Shown here: positions 34,911 through 44,186 of the stretch, piece after piece
How positions within the stretch are numbered: the stretch's first letter is position 1
Layout of the letters: every line of letters begins with the position of its first letter
NCBI RefSeq assembly: GCF_002154225.1
Contig: NZ_MTSE01000013.1
Coordinates: 1 to 64,000, forward strand
From: Hymenobacter crusticola
Lineage (GTDB): Bacteria; Bacteroidota; Bacteroidia; Cytophagales; Hymenobacteraceae
Length of the DNA: 64,000 bases
Direction: 5' to 3'
Translations under genes and position numbers: made by a program
Notes under the pieces: generated by a model
Database searches by the model: none
Told to the model about the DNA's origin: nothing
What the model saw: only the letters and a program-made list of their open reading frames with translations

Positions 34911-36743
34911 CTACCTCTCTCCTGTGGCCCAAGCATCCATCTTGCGCTCCAGCACCGACAGCGGCATGGCACCGTCTTTCAGCAGCTCATCATGAAAAGC
35001 ACTTATATTAAAGTGATTACCCGACTGATTGCGGTACTCCTCACGCAGGCGCACGTTGTTATTGGCAGCTAGCTGCTTCTCATACTTACTGCGCAATTCC
35101 CGAATTTTCAGCGCGCCAACCTTATAAGAAAGTGCCTGCCCCGGAATAGCCATGTAGCGCTCAATCTCGGCCGTGGCGCCTTGCTCGCTGATGGCTTCGT
35201 TGTCCATCATGTACTTGATGGCTTGCTCACGCGTAAGGCCCTTGGTGTGCATGCCCACGTCGACGACCAAGCGAATGGCGCGGTGCATCTCGTCGCCGAG
35301 CGCGCCCATGTACTGGTAGGGGTCGGTGTACAGACCCAGCTCTTTGCCCAGCGATTCGCAGTACAAGGCCCAGCCTTCGACCATGGCGCCGTAGCCTGCA
35401 AAGCGACGGAACTTCGGTAGGTCGGTGCTTTCCTGTTGGAGCGAAATCTGGTAGTGGTGCCCCGGAATGGCTTCGTGCAAAAACAGCGACTCCATGCCCG
35501 AGGTGGTGTTAAAGGTCTTGGCATCCAGAATCGGCACGTAGAAAACGCCAGGGCGCGAGCCGTCGGGGGCACCTTGGTTGTACTCAGCCGAGGCCGACGC
35601 CGCGCGGAACGCTTCGGTTTGCCGAATCTCGAAGGGCGTCTTCGGCACCCGCCCGAACATCTTCTTCAGGTTGGGCTCCATGCGCTTGTGAATGTCCTCA
35701 AACGCATTAAGTACCTCCTGCGGCGTTTTGTAGGGCATGAAGCGCTTGTCGTTCTTCATAAATTCGAAGAAGGCTTTCATATCGCCTTTGAAGCCTACTT
35801 GCTCCTTCACACGCTCCATCTCGCCCCGAATACGTGCCACTTCCTTCTGGCCCGTCTCGTAGATTTCCTCCGGCGTCTTATCGGTGGTAGTATAGTACTT
35901 CACGTAATACGTGTAGTCTTCTTTACCGCCCGGAATGGCCGAAATGCCGGTGCTCGTGCGGCTCTTAGGCAGATATTCGTTTTTCAGGAAGGCACCTAGC
36001 TTCTTGTACGTAGGCACCAGCTGGGTTACAATGGCCTGTTTGTACGCGTCCGTTAAGCGCTTCTGGTCGTCCGCCGAAATGCCTGCCGGGAAGTTTCGCA
36101 CGGGGTCATAGAACAGGCTCTTAGTTGGGTCGGTCACGACGAACGACTGCATCTGCGGTAGCATTTTCACAACCAGCGTTCTGGGTAGTACCACACCCGT
36201 CGCCATGCCTTTGCGAAAGTTGGCAATGGCCGAGTCAGCCCACACCGGAAAGCTTTTCACCCGACCTAGCCAGTCTTCGTAGTCCTTCGTGGTTTTGAAG
36301 GGCTGAATGCCCGCTCCCGAACCAAACTGCCCCATGGTAATTGGCAAGCCCCAGAACTGCTGAAACGGCATCATCCAGGTGTTCAGCTTTAGGCCGGCCA
36401 GCTGGCTCTGCATCTCATACTGAAAGATGTCGTAGCTGGTCTTATCGTTTTCCGACAAGGTATTCCGGTCGAAGGCATTCAGCTTATCCAAGTAGCCTTG
36501 GTAATACGCCCGCAGCGTATCGCGGAAGGCGTGCGTCTGGTCGTTGGGAAGCAGATTGTTGTAGCGGTTATCGCCCTGCGCTGTCGCATCGAAGGGAAAA
36601 AGTTGGTTGTGCTTCTCCCAATAAGAATCAAACAGCTGACCTAGCTTTTGCGCTTTGGCGACGCCATTTCCCCCTTTTTTTTGCTGATTGCAAGCCACCA
36701 GTAAGGAACTGGCAAGTGCTCCAGCGAGTATCAGTTTTTTCAT
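34911..36743 (-). CDS. DUF885-family predicted metallopeptidase (lipoprotein)
   Basis: A 610-residue lipoprotein with lipobox LLVAC (Cys near residue 18). DUF885 features: the zinc-binding helix HEAIPGHHYQISLQ, with HExxxGH ligands and catalytic Glu, near residue 430, and GYGAMVEGWALYCE downstream providing another acidic ligand. Such proteins resemble M32-like carboxypeptidases and probably degrade peptides in the periplasm. It is upstream of and close to the serine hydrolase gene on the same strand (131-base gap), suggesting coexpression. Confidence 0.88.
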   Translation of the reverse strand: MKKLILAGALASSLLVACNQQKKGGNGVAKAQKLGQLFDSYWEKHNQLFPFDATAQGDNRYNNLLPNDQTHAFRDTLRAYYQGYLDKLNAFDRNTLSENDKTSYDIFQYEMQSQLAGLKLNTWMMPFQQFWGLPITMGQFGSGAGIQPFKTTKDYEDWLGRVKSFPVWADSAIANFRKGMATGVVLPRTLVVKMLPQMQSFVVTDPTKSLFYDPVRNFPAGISADDQKRLTDAYKQAIVTQLVPTYKKLGAFLKNEYLPKSRTSTGISAIPGGKEDYTYYVKYYTTTDKTPEEIYETGQKEVARIRGEMERVKEQVGFKGDMKAFFEFMKNDKRFMPYKTPQEVLNAFEDIHKRMEPNLKKMFGRVPKTPFEIRQTEAFRAASASAEYNQGAPDGSRPGVFYVPILDAKTFNTTSGMESLFLHEAIPGHHYQISLQQESTDLPKFRRFAGYGAMVEGWALYCESLGKELGLYTDPYQYMGALGDEMHRAIRLVVDVGMHTKGLTREQAIKYMMDNEAISEQGATAEIERYMAIPGQALSYKVGALKIRELRSKYEKQLAANNNVRLREEYRNQSGNHFNISAFHDELLKDGAMPLSVLERKMDAWATGER

Positions 36744-36807
36744 GTATGCCAGAATAGGTTGTGGAGCGTTAAAGCTAAGCAGTTTGACCTAGCTTTTTCA
36801 GAACGAG

Positions 36808-36922
36808 GTAGAGACACTTACTTGTGTCTCGTCGTTGCTGATGTTGCTTACCCAGTTGTGCTTAAAGTCGAATCGCTCTTACCCAAATCATTCAACGGGG
36901 AGACACAAGTAGGTGTCTCTAC
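36808..36922. repeat. Inverted repeat of the GTAGAGAC family
   Basis: The 23-base left arm (36808-36830) and right arm (36900-36922) are complements with one mismatch. The sequence TTCAACGGGGAGACAC beside the right arm is shared with 27570 and 44513. It is a probable dispersed non-coding element. Confidence 0.55.
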
Positions 36923-36937
36923 ACCCAAACATTAACA

Positions 36938-36991
36938 GAACAAAGCCCATCCGGAGTAATACCTAGGTACTACTCCGGACGGGCTTTGTTC
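36938..36991. terminator. Hairpin terminator after ilvA
   Basis: Arms GAACAAAGCCC.TCCGGAGTA and complement, one mismatch, with CCTAGG in the loop. It lies just past the ilvA stop on the minus strand. Confidence 0.75.
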
Positions 36992-37009
36992 TCAGTTTTA
37001 CACAGCTAG

Positions 37010-38281
37010 CTACACCAGCAGCGCCAGAAAGTCAGGCTTGCCGTTTAGGTACTCAAACGAGAAACCTTCCTCCAGCATGCGCGCCTTGATGCCTTCTTGG
37101 TCGCCCGGGTGCTTCACTTCAACACCCACGAAGACAGGACCTTTCTCCTTATTATTCTTCTTGATGTATTGGAAGTGGATGATGTCGTCGTCGGGCTGCA
37201 GCACGTTGTTCACGAAGTTGCGCAGGGCACCGGGACGCTGGTTGAAGGTCACCATGAAGTAGTGCTTCAGGCCCTGGTACTTCATCGCCCGCTCCTTGAT
37301 ATCCTCCATGCGGGTGATATCGTTGTTGGAGCCGCTGACCACGCACACCACGTTCTTGCCCTTGATTTCGTCTTTGTATTGACTCAAAGCCGAGATGCTC
37401 AGCACGCCCGCTGGCTCCACTACGATGCCTTCTTCGTTGTAAAGCTTCAGCAGATCTTGGCAAACAAGGCCCTCCGGCACCAGCACGATTTCATCCAGCA
37501 ACTCGCGGCAGATTTCATAAGTCAGTACGCCGGGGCACTTCACGGCCGCGCCGTCTACGAAGCTGTCGATCTGGGTGAGGGCGCCGTGTTGCCTGTCGTA
37601 GTAGGCCTTATGCATGGAAGGCGCGCCTTCCGGCTGCACCCCGATGAGCTTGGTGTGCGGGCTCATCTGCTTGAACACGCTGGCCACGCCCGAAGCTAGG
37701 CCGCCGCCCCCGATGGGCATGAAGCAGTAGTCGATTGGCGCGGTAGCGATTTTCAAAATCTCCAGCCCTACCGTAGCCTGCCCAGCCACCACGGCGGGGT
37801 CGTCGAAGGGATGGATGAAGGTGCTGCCGCGGCTGTCGCAGAACTTTTTAGCCGCTTGGAAAGCCTCATCGAAGGTGTTGCCGGTGAGCACCACTTCCAC
37901 TTGGTCTTTGCCGAACAGCCGAACTTTGTCAACTTTCTGCGCCGGTGTGTTGGCCGGCATGAAAATATACCCTGGCAGCTGAAGCGAGTGGCAGGCATAG
38001 GCGACACCCTGGGCATGGTTGCCGGCGCTGGCGCACACAATTTCGCGGGCGCCGGTAATCGGCGGCAGCGTGGCCATCTTGTTGTAGGCGCCCCGAATCT
38101 TGTAGGAACGCACCACTTGCAGGTCTTCCCGCTTCAAGTACACATTGGCCTCGTAGGTGCGCGACAGACCTAGGTTTTGCAGCAAAGGCGTCTTGTAAAT
38201 GACGCCTTTTAGCAGCCGCGCTGCCGTCTCTACTTGCTCCAAACTAACGGCAGCTGTTGCCGGGGCTACTTCATTTTCCAT
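37010..38281 (-). CDS. ilvA: Threonine ammonia-lyase (threonine deaminase)
   Basis: A PLP enzyme converting threonine to 2-oxobutyrate, the entry to isoleucine. The 423-residue protein has the PLP lysine in RSYKIRGAYNKM, SAGNHAQGVAYA, the phosphate-binding loop PIGGGGLASGV, and a C-terminal ACT-like regulatory domain (HYFMVTFNQRPGALRNFV, from about residue 340). Having one ACT-like domain it is the short IlvA form. It follows ilvC in the ilvDBNC-A cluster, but a 17-bp perfect hairpin lies between, so it may be transcribed in part separately. Confidence 0.93.
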   Translation of the reverse strand: MENEVAPATAAVSLEQVETAARLLKGVIYKTPLLQNLGLSRTYEANVYLKREDLQVVRSYKIRGAYNKMATLPPITGAREIVCASAGNHAQGVAYACHSLQLPGYIFMPANTPAQKVDKVRLFGKDQVEVVLTGNTFDEAFQAAKKFCDSRGSTFIHPFDDPAVVAGQATVGLEILKIATAPIDYCFMPIGGGGLASGVASVFKQMSPHTKLIGVQPEGAPSMHKAYYDRQHGALTQIDSFVDGAAVKCPGVLTYEICRELLDEIVLVPEGLVCQDLLKLYNEEGIVVEPAGVLSISALSQYKDEIKGKNVVCVVSGSNNDITRMEDIKERAMKYQGLKHYFMVTFNQRPGALRNFVNNVLQPDDDIIHFQYIKKNNKEKGPVFVGVEVKHPGDQEGIKARMLEEGFSFEYLNGKPDFLALLV

Positions 38282-38298
38282 GGGGTTACTATCATCTT

Positions 38299-38342
38299 AA
38301 AAAGCTAGGAGTCAGAAGATGGCTCCTGACTCCTAGCTTTTT
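38299..38342 (-). terminator. Hairpin between ilvC and ilvA
   Basis: Perfect 17-bp arms (38299-38315 and 38326-38342) with terminal A and T runs, located inside the ilv cluster. It may terminate ilvDBNC or attenuate expression of ilvA. Confidence 0.75.
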
Positions 38343-38344
38343 CG

Positions 38345-39403
38345 TTACGCTTCTACGTTCTCCGTTTTCGAGCGGAGCTGGCGCACGGTGGCGCCGGTCT
38401 GCCACAACTCCGAGTCGCGTACTTCTTTTAGTTCAGCTTCCAGCTCTTTGCGGTAGCCAGGGGTCGAGCCACGCTCGATGGTGCGGCGGGCTTCTTCGCC
38501 GGAGGCTACGCTGTCGTACAGCTCATTCAGCACAGGCAGGGTAGCGTCACGGAAACGACCTTTCCAGTCGAGGGCGCCGCGCTGGGCCGTTACCGAGCAG
38601 TTGCTGAACATCCAGTCCATACCGTTTTCGCCCACCAGCGGCACGAGGCTCTGGGTCAGCTCTTCTACGGTCTCGTTAAAGGCTTCCGAAGGCGAGTGGC
38701 CGCGCTGGCGCAACACTTGGTATTGGGCTTCGATGATGCCGGCGAGGGCGCCCATCAGCACGCCACGCTCGCCGGTGAGGTCAGAATAAACTTCTTTCTT
38801 GAAGTCGGTTTGGAACAGGTAGCCCGAGCCGACACCGATGCCCATGGCCACGGCCTTCTCGTAGGCTTTGCCCGTAGCATCTTGGAAGATGGCGAACGAC
38901 GAGTTCAGACCACCACCGGCCAGGAACAGGCGGCGCAGGCTCGTGCCGCTACCCTTGGGAGCCACCAGAATCACGTCCACGTCGGCGGGTGGGATGATGT
39001 TGGTTTGGTCGCTGAAGGTGATGCCGAAGCCGTGCGAGAAGTACAGCGTCTTGCCAGCCGTTAGGCGCTCTTTCAGCGTGGGCCACAGGGCAATCTGGCC
39101 GGCATCCGACAGCAGGTTGCAGATGATAGTACCACGGTCGGCGGCTTCTTCGATCGAGAAGAGTGTTTCGCCTTCTACCCAACCGTCGCTCACGGCTTTC
39201 TCCCAAGAAGCCGAGTCTTTGCGCTGACCCACAATCACATTGAACCCGTTGTCGCGCATGTTCAGGGCCTGGCCGGGGCCTTGTACACCGTACCCGATGA
39301 CAGCAATCGTTTCGTCTTTCAGAACTTCATGCGCTTTTGCTAATGGGAATTCGTCGCGGGTAACTACGTTTTCTTCTACGCCGCCAAAATTGATGGTTGC
39401 CAT
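38345..39403 (-). CDS. ilvC: Ketol-acid reductoisomerase
   Basis: Converts 2-acetolactate or 2-aceto-2-hydroxybutyrate to the dihydroxy acid using NADPH and Mg2+. The 352-residue protein has the Rossmann motif AVIGYGVQGPGQALNMRD, APKGSGTSLRR in the catalytic region, and the acidic Mg2+ region DLTGERGVLMGAL with ETVEELTQ. It is about 20 residues longer than the usual short class I enzymes because of an altered C-terminus. It is fourth in the minus-strand ilv cluster, after a 136-base gap full of small palindromes. Confidence 0.95.
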   Translation of the reverse strand: MATINFGGVEENVVTRDEFPLAKAHEVLKDETIAVIGYGVQGPGQALNMRDNGFNVIVGQRKDSASWEKAVSDGWVEGETLFSIEEAADRGTIICNLLSDAGQIALWPTLKERLTAGKTLYFSHGFGITFSDQTNIIPPADVDVILVAPKGSGTSLRRLFLAGGGLNSSFAIFQDATGKAYEKAVAMGIGVGSGYLFQTDFKKEVYSDLTGERGVLMGALAGIIEAQYQVLRQRGHSPSEAFNETVEELTQSLVPLVGENGMDWMFSNCSVTAQRGALDWKGRFRDATLPVLNELYDSVASGEEARRTIERGSTPGYRKELEAELKEVRDSELWQTGATVRQLRSKTENVEA

Positions 39404-39445
39404 TGGGAAAGGTTAAATGGTAAAGGTTGAATGTTGATTTTGGTG

Positions 39446-39533
39446 TAGCGCGGACTTTGTAGTCCGCGCCGTACGATTGTTATTTCACCAGCGCGGACTA
39501 CAACTGAAAGTCAGCGTAGCTAAAGTCCGCGCT
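39446..39533. repeat. Palindrome-rich block between ilvN and ilvC
   Basis: Two hairpins share a GCGCGGACT core: 39448-39469 (9-bp arms, 4-base loop) and 39490-39533 (10-bp arms AGCGCGGACT/AGTCCGCGCT). This looks like a small dispersed palindromic element; no second site elsewhere in the window was seen. Confidence 0.5.
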
Positions 39534-39539
39534 AAAGGG

Positions 39540-40145
39540 TTACATCGTGAATACTTTGTCGCGGCTGTTGAGGTACTCGTTCTCCGCCACTTCGGGGCTA
39601 GGTTCCGTCCGCTCAAACTCGCGAAGCTTGCGGTTGAAGCCTTCGCTGCCTTTGATGATGGCAATGCGGGCGCTGCGCACGAATTCAATCAGCCCGAAAG
39701 GCTGAAGCACCTTAATTAGGTTGTCGGTTTCCTCGCGGTGGCCGGTGGTTTCGAACACCGTGTAGTCCTTGCGAATCACTACCGCCCGTGCGCCATTCTC
39801 GCGCAGCAGGCGTTCTACCAAGGCTTTTTCGGCGATGATATCGGTAGGCACTTTGTAGAGCGCCATTTCCTGCCAGATCACATCGTCGTTGGTGTTGTAG
39901 TACACCTTCAGCACTTCTACCTGCTTCTCGATCTGCCCGGCTAGCTTCGCGACGACCTCCTCCGTTTCGTGAATCACAATATTGAAGCGGTGAATCCCTT
40001 CGATTTCGGAAGGCGAGACGTTCAGGCTTTCAATATTGATCTTGCGGCGGGAGAAAATGATGGCAATACGGTTCAGCAGACCCACCTGGTTTTCGGTGTA
40101 GGCTGTGATGTTATATTCTTGCCGGTCAATGGGTTGCTGACTCAT
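39540..40145 (-). CDS. ilvN: Acetolactate synthase small (regulatory) subunit
   Basis: A 201-residue regulatory subunit with an N-terminal ACT domain (NITAYTENQVGLLNRIAIIFSRRKINIESLNVS) that usually binds valine, plus a longer C-terminal domain (LPKVPTDIIAE-like ALYKVPTDIIAEKALVERLL). It confers feedback inhibition on the IlvB catalytic subunit, encoded upstream. The intergenic space contains a REPIN-like palindromic element. Confidence 0.93.
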   Translation of the reverse strand: MSQQPIDRQEYNITAYTENQVGLLNRIAIIFSRRKINIESLNVSPSEIEGIHRFNIVIHETEEVVAKLAGQIEKQVEVLKVYYNTNDDVIWQEMALYKVPTDIIAEKALVERLLRENGARAVVIRKDYTVFETTGHREETDNLIKVLQPFGLIEFVRSARIAIIKGSEGFNRKLREFERTEPSPEVAENEYLNSRDKVFTM

Positions 40146-40166
40146 GGCTGCTATTTACTTATGACT

Positions 40167-40259
40167 GTCATGCTGAACTTGCCGAAGCATCTCTACTGCT
40201 TCGTTGCAGGCATCAGTGTTACCATTGCGGTAGAGATGCTTCGGCAAGCTCAGCATGAC
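40167..40259. repeat. REPIN-like palindromic element, copy A
   Basis: The terminal sequence GTCATGCTGAAC...AAGCATCTCTAC is inverted at the other end as GTAGAGATGCTTCG...GCTCAGCATGAC, 93 bases in all. Three more copies occur at 43999, 45318 and 49201. It separates ilvB and ilvN. Confidence 0.7.
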
Positions 40260-40280
40260 GTGCTTGTGTTTTCACCAGAT

Positions 40281-42017
40281 TTACCGCAGTCTGATTTCCG
40301 CTACGCTGCATCCTTGCGGTACCATCGGAAAGATGTTGTTCTCCTTGGTTACCATCACTTCCAGTAGGAAAGAGCCGGGGTGTTCGAGCATGCGCTGAAT
40401 AGCAGGGCGCAAGTCGACCCGCTCCGAGACGCGCTGGCCGGCGATGCCGTAGCCGCTGGCCACCATCACGTAGTCGGGGCTGGCGATGTTCACGAAGGAG
40501 TAGCGCCGGTCGTTGAACAACTCCTGCCACTGGCGTACCATACCGAGGAACTGGTTGTTGAAAATCATGATCTTGACATCAACGCCCGTTTGCATGATGG
40601 TACCTAGCTCCTGAATCGTCATCTGGAAACCACCGTCGCCAATGATGGCAACTACTGGGCGCTCGGGTGCACCAAACTTGGCGCCGATGGCAGCAGGCAG
40701 GGCAAAGCCCATGGTACCTAGGCCACCGCTCGTGATGTTGCTGCGCGTCTTTTTGAAGTTGGCGTAGCGGCAGGCCACCATCTGGTGCTGGCCTACATCG
40801 GTCACGATGATGGCTTCGCCGCCCGTCAACTCGTTGAGTTGCTGCACGATTTCACCCATGGTCAGCTCTTCCGAAGTCGGGAACAGCTCTTCTTGGATGA
40901 CAGCTTCCACTTCCTGCGCTAGGTAGTCGCGGAAGCGACCTAGCCATTCGTCGTGCGTTTTGGCTTCTACTAGTTCCGTGAGCAGCGGCAGGGTTTCCTT
41001 GCAGTCGCCCCACACCGGCACCGTCACGGCCACGTTCTTCCCGATTTCGGTCGGGTCGATGTCGAGGTGGATGATCTGAGCTTGCTTGGCGTACTTGTCG
41101 AGGCGGCCGGTCACGCGGTCATCGAAGCGCATGCCGATGGCAATCAGCACGTCGCACTCGTTGGTTAGCACGTTGGGGCCGTAGTTGCCGTGCATGCCGA
41201 GCATGCCCACGTTCAGCGGGTGGTCGTTCGGAATGGCGCTGTCACCTAGGATAGTCCAAGCCGATGGAATACCGCTCTTTTCGATAAACGCCTGAAATTC
41301 CTTCTCCGCCGCACCTAGGATAACGCCTTGGCCCCATAGCACAAACGGCCGCTGGGCTTGGTTGATGAGCGCCGCCGCCTGCGTGATGTACTCGGGCCGC
41401 ACGATGGGCTTGGGCCGGTAGCTGCGGATGTGCGAGCAAGGTGTGTAGCCCGGAAACTCGAACTTCTGCTGCTGCGCGTTCTTGGTAATGTCAATGAGCA
41501 CCGGACCGGGGCGGCCACTGCGGGCGATGTAAAACGCCTTAGCCAGCGCCTCGGGGATTTCGCTCGCATCCGTCACTTGGTAGTTCCACTTCGTAACGGG
41601 CGTCGTGATGTTGATGATGTCAGTTTCCTGAAACGCATCGGTGCCAAGCAGGTGCGCAAACACCTGCCCTGTGATGCACACCAGCGGCGTGCTATCAATC
41701 TGAGCATCAGCTAGGCCCGTAACCAAGTTCGTAGCGCCGGGGCCGCTCGTAGCAAATACTACCCCTACCCGACCCGATGAGCGTGCGTAGCCTTGGGCCG
41801 CGTGAATACCGCCCTGCTCGTGCCGCACCAGCACGTGGTTTAGCTGCTCTTTGAAGTCGTATAGCGCATCGTAGATGGGGATGATGGCCCCACCCGGATA
41901 CCCAAAGATCGTATCCACCCCTTCTTCCAGCAGCGCGAGCAAGGTTGCTTCGGCGCCGGAAATGGTTTTGGGGGCTTGCTCAAGCAAGGTTGGGGATGGC
42001 TGCTCTTTCGTTAACAT
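40281..42017 (-). CDS. ilvB: Acetolactate synthase large (catalytic) subunit
   Basis: A ThDP/FAD enzyme condensing two pyruvates, or pyruvate with 2-oxobutyrate, at the first common step of Val/Leu/Ile synthesis. The 578-residue protein has the N-terminal PYR domain (TIFGYPGGAIIP, catalytic Glu in VRHEQGGIHAAQGYAR), a central FAD-binding domain and the ThDP-binding motif GDGGFQMTIQELGT...NNQFLGMVRQWQ. The start overlaps the end of ilvD by 38 bases, indicating tight coupling. It is second in the ilvDBNC operon. Confidence 0.96.
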   Translation of the reverse strand: MLTKEQPSPTLLEQAPKTISGAEATLLALLEEGVDTIFGYPGGAIIPIYDALYDFKEQLNHVLVRHEQGGIHAAQGYARSSGRVGVVFATSGPGATNLVTGLADAQIDSTPLVCITGQVFAHLLGTDAFQETDIINITTPVTKWNYQVTDASEIPEALAKAFYIARSGRPGPVLIDITKNAQQQKFEFPGYTPCSHIRSYRPKPIVRPEYITQAAALINQAQRPFVLWGQGVILGAAEKEFQAFIEKSGIPSAWTILGDSAIPNDHPLNVGMLGMHGNYGPNVLTNECDVLIAIGMRFDDRVTGRLDKYAKQAQIIHLDIDPTEIGKNVAVTVPVWGDCKETLPLLTELVEAKTHDEWLGRFRDYLAQEVEAVIQEELFPTSEELTMGEIVQQLNELTGGEAIIVTDVGQHQMVACRYANFKKTRSNITSGGLGTMGFALPAAIGAKFGAPERPVVAIIGDGGFQMTIQELGTIMQTGVDVKIMIFNNQFLGMVRQWQELFNDRRYSFVNIASPDYVMVASGYGIAGQRVSERVDLRPAIQRMLEHPGSFLLEVMVTKENNIFPMVPQGCSVAEIRLR

Positions 42018-43701
42018 AGTCTTCTTCGAGTAAATCGGTAATGCAGCCGTGGCTGGCGTCGCTCACGGTGCGGATGTACTTGAGCAGCACGCCCTGCCGC
42101 ACCGGCAGCGGCGGACGTTGCCAAGCGGCGCGGCGCTCAGCTAGCTCATCGTCGGAGAGTTGCACATTAATGGTGTTCTCGGTCGCGTCGAGAATAATCC
42201 AGTCGCCGTCCTGCACCAGGGCTAGGCCGCCGCCGTCGTAGGCTTCGGGGCAAACGTGACCAATCACGAAGCCATGCGTGCCGCCCGAAAAGCGACCATC
42301 GGTAATCAGCGCGACCTTGTCACCTAGGCCAGCGCCCATAATAGCGGAGGTTGGCTTCAGCATTTCCGGCATGCCCGGACCCGCTTTCGGCCCCACGTAG
42401 CGAATCACGACGACCTGACCGGGTCGAATCTTGTGGTCGGTAATGCCTTGGTTCAGTTCTTCTTCCGAGTTGAACACAATAGCAGGGCCTTCAAACCGCA
42501 AGCCTTCTTTACCCGTGATTTTGGCCACACCGCCCTTGGTGGCGAGGTTGCCATACAGCATCTGGATGTGACCATCTGCTTTGATCGGGTTATCCAGCGG
42601 ACGCAGTAGATCTTGCTCAGCACCAAGGGGCTTCACGTCGGCTAGGTTCTCGGCGAGCGTGCGGCCCGTTACCGTCATTAGGTCGCCGTTGAGCAGACCG
42701 TAGTCGAGCAACGTGCGCTGCACGGCCGGTACACCACCTATCTTCGACAGATCCTCCATCAGGTACTTGCCGCTGGGCTTGAGGTCAGCCAGCACCGGCA
42801 CGCGGTTGCTCACGGCTTGGAAGTCCTCCATCGTCAGCTTCACGCCGGCCGCGTGGGCAATAGCGATGAGGTGCAGCACGGCGTTGGTCGAGCCGCCGAG
42901 TACGGTGATGATCACCATGGCATTCTCAAAAGCTTCGCGCGTCAGGATGTCGCGGGGCTTCAGGTCTAGCTCCAACAAGCGGCGCAGGTACACGCCGGCA
43001 TCGAGGCACTCCTGCACTTTGGCTGGGCTATCGGCGGGCAACGACGACGAAGCGGGCACGCTCAGACCTAGGGTCTCGATGGCAGCGGCCATGGTGTTGG
43101 CCGTGTACATGCCCCCGCACGCGCCCGGACCGGGGCAAGCGTTGTGGATGATGCCTTTATAATCTTCGTCCGAAATCTGGCCGTTTACTTTCTTACCGTA
43201 GGCCTCGAAGCACGATACAATGTTGAGCTTCTGCCCTTTAAACTCACCGCCCCGGATAGAGCCACCATATACCATCAGCGAAGGCCGGTTGAGGCGGGCC
43301 ATAGCGATGAGGGCGCCGGGCATGTTCTTGTCGCAGCCTACCACGCAAGCTAGCGCGTCGTAGTAGTGTGCGCCGGCCATGGCCTCAATCGAATCCGCAA
43401 TGATTTCTCTGGAAACCAACGAGAAGCGCATGCCCGCATTACCGTTGGTAATACCGTCGCTCACACCAATCGTGTTAAACCGCAGCCCGACCAAACCCTG
43501 CGCGGCCACCCCTATTTTCACATCATCGGCCAAGCCATTGAGGTGCATGTTGCAGGTGTTACCCTCGAAGCCCGTGGAGCAGATGCCCACGAATGGCTTG
43601 CGCAGATCGTCATCCGACAGGCCCGAGCCGATGAGCATGGCCTGTGAAGCCGGCAGGCTGTCGTCCTGCGTGTAGATGCGGCTGTATTTATTTAGGATCA
43701 T
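41980..43701 (-). CDS. ilvD: Dihydroxy-acid dehydratase
   Basis: An iron-sulfur enzyme that dehydrates dihydroxy acids to the 2-oxo acids for valine and isoleucine. The 573-residue protein has cluster cysteines in ICSTGFEGNTCNMH and ACVVGCDKNMPGALIAMA, and AMACPGPGACGGMYTANTM-type segment NACPGPGACGGMYT. The start at 43701 (MILNKYSRIYTQ) is preferred to 43800, because the longer frame has low-complexity non-homologous sequence. It is first in the operon, with two attenuators upstream. Confidence 0.95.
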   Translation of the reverse strand: MILNKYSRIYTQDDSLPASQAMLIGSGLSDDDLRKPFVGICSTGFEGNTCNMHLNGLADDVKIGVAAQGLVGLRFNTIGVSDGITNGNAGMRFSLVSREIIADSIEAMAGAHYYDALACVVGCDKNMPGALIAMARLNRPSLMVYGGSIRGGEFKGQKLNIVSCFEAYGKKVNGQISDEDYKGIIHNACPGPGACGGMYTANTMAAAIETLGLSVPASSSLPADSPAKVQECLDAGVYLRRLLELDLKPRDILTREAFENAMVIITVLGGSTNAVLHLIAIAHAAGVKLTMEDFQAVSNRVPVLADLKPSGKYLMEDLSKIGGVPAVQRTLLDYGLLNGDLMTVTGRTLAENLADVKPLGAEQDLLRPLDNPIKADGHIQMLYGNLATKGGVAKITGKEGLRFEGPAIVFNSEEELNQGITDHKIRPGQVVVIRYVGPKAGPGMPEMLKPTSAIMGAGLGDKVALITDGRFSGGTHGFVIGHVCPEAYDGGGLALVQDGDWIILDATENTINVQLSDDELAERRAAWQRPPLPVRQGVLLKYIRTVSDASHGCITDLLEEDYVNERAAIPNLA

Positions 43702-43998
43702 GAAGGTTGTTACTGTGGTCCGAAGCTGAAGCGGTGCTGAGCATCGGGGCGGTTGTACTAGAGCAGTGGGTTTCGCTTGAATTCTTGAGCGCCTCAGCAT
43801 ACACGAGGCAGAATTTCATGCTGCAACTACCCACGTTTGCGTTGGAGTCGAAAATCATTTCTGTTTATTGCTACTATTTCAAAAGTGGATTTTTATTTAA
43901 GCAAGTATTTGTTTTTAAGACATTTACCAGAAACACAACTACAGTCTCTAACGTGTTTTTGAAGGTTGTTTTATTGTTTTTCCAACCCTCTATAGTCC

Positions 43999-44093
43999 GT
44001 CATGCTGAGCTTGTCGAAGCATCTCTACCGCAATGGTAAACCTGATGATAACCAAACGAAGCAGTAGAGATGCTTCGACAAGCTCAGCATGAC
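43999..44093. repeat. REPIN-like palindromic element, copy B
   Basis: The ends GTCATGCTGAGCTTGTCGAA and its inverse frame an inner AACGAAGC.GTAGAGATG; 95 bases. It lies between ilv attenuator 2 and ilvD, inside the transcribed leader. Confidence 0.7.
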
Positions 44094-44122
44094 CGTTCCA
44101 GTATCTTGAGTTAGCTGTAAGC

Positions 44123-44161
44123 AAAAAGCCCTTCTGAGCGGCGGGCTGAGAAGGGCTTTTT
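44123..44161 (-). terminator. Rho-independent terminator of ilv attenuator 2
   Basis: The transcript stem AAAAAGCCCTTCTCAGC/GCTCAGAAGGGCTTTTT has one mismatch and is followed by a U run. The 5' arm is complementary to GGGTTGAAAGG (44193 to 44183) overlapping the end of leader peptide 2, giving a mutually exclusive antiterminator of 10 pairs out of 11. Confidence 0.75.
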
Positions 44162-44186
44162 ATTGGCAAATAAGCAGCTAGTCCTT

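Noticed and set aside
35436..35999. Plus-strand 187-codon ORF opposite the DUF885 gene
   Set aside because: It is a shadow of the well-supported minus-strand DUF885 gene, with no homologous motif.
37097..37699. Plus-strand 200-codon ORF opposite ilvA
   Set aside because: Anti-sense shadow of ilvA with no recognisable domain.
43702..43800. N-terminal extension of ilvD to 43800
   Set aside because: The extension is low-complexity and non-homologous; the canonical MILNKYSR start is at 43701.
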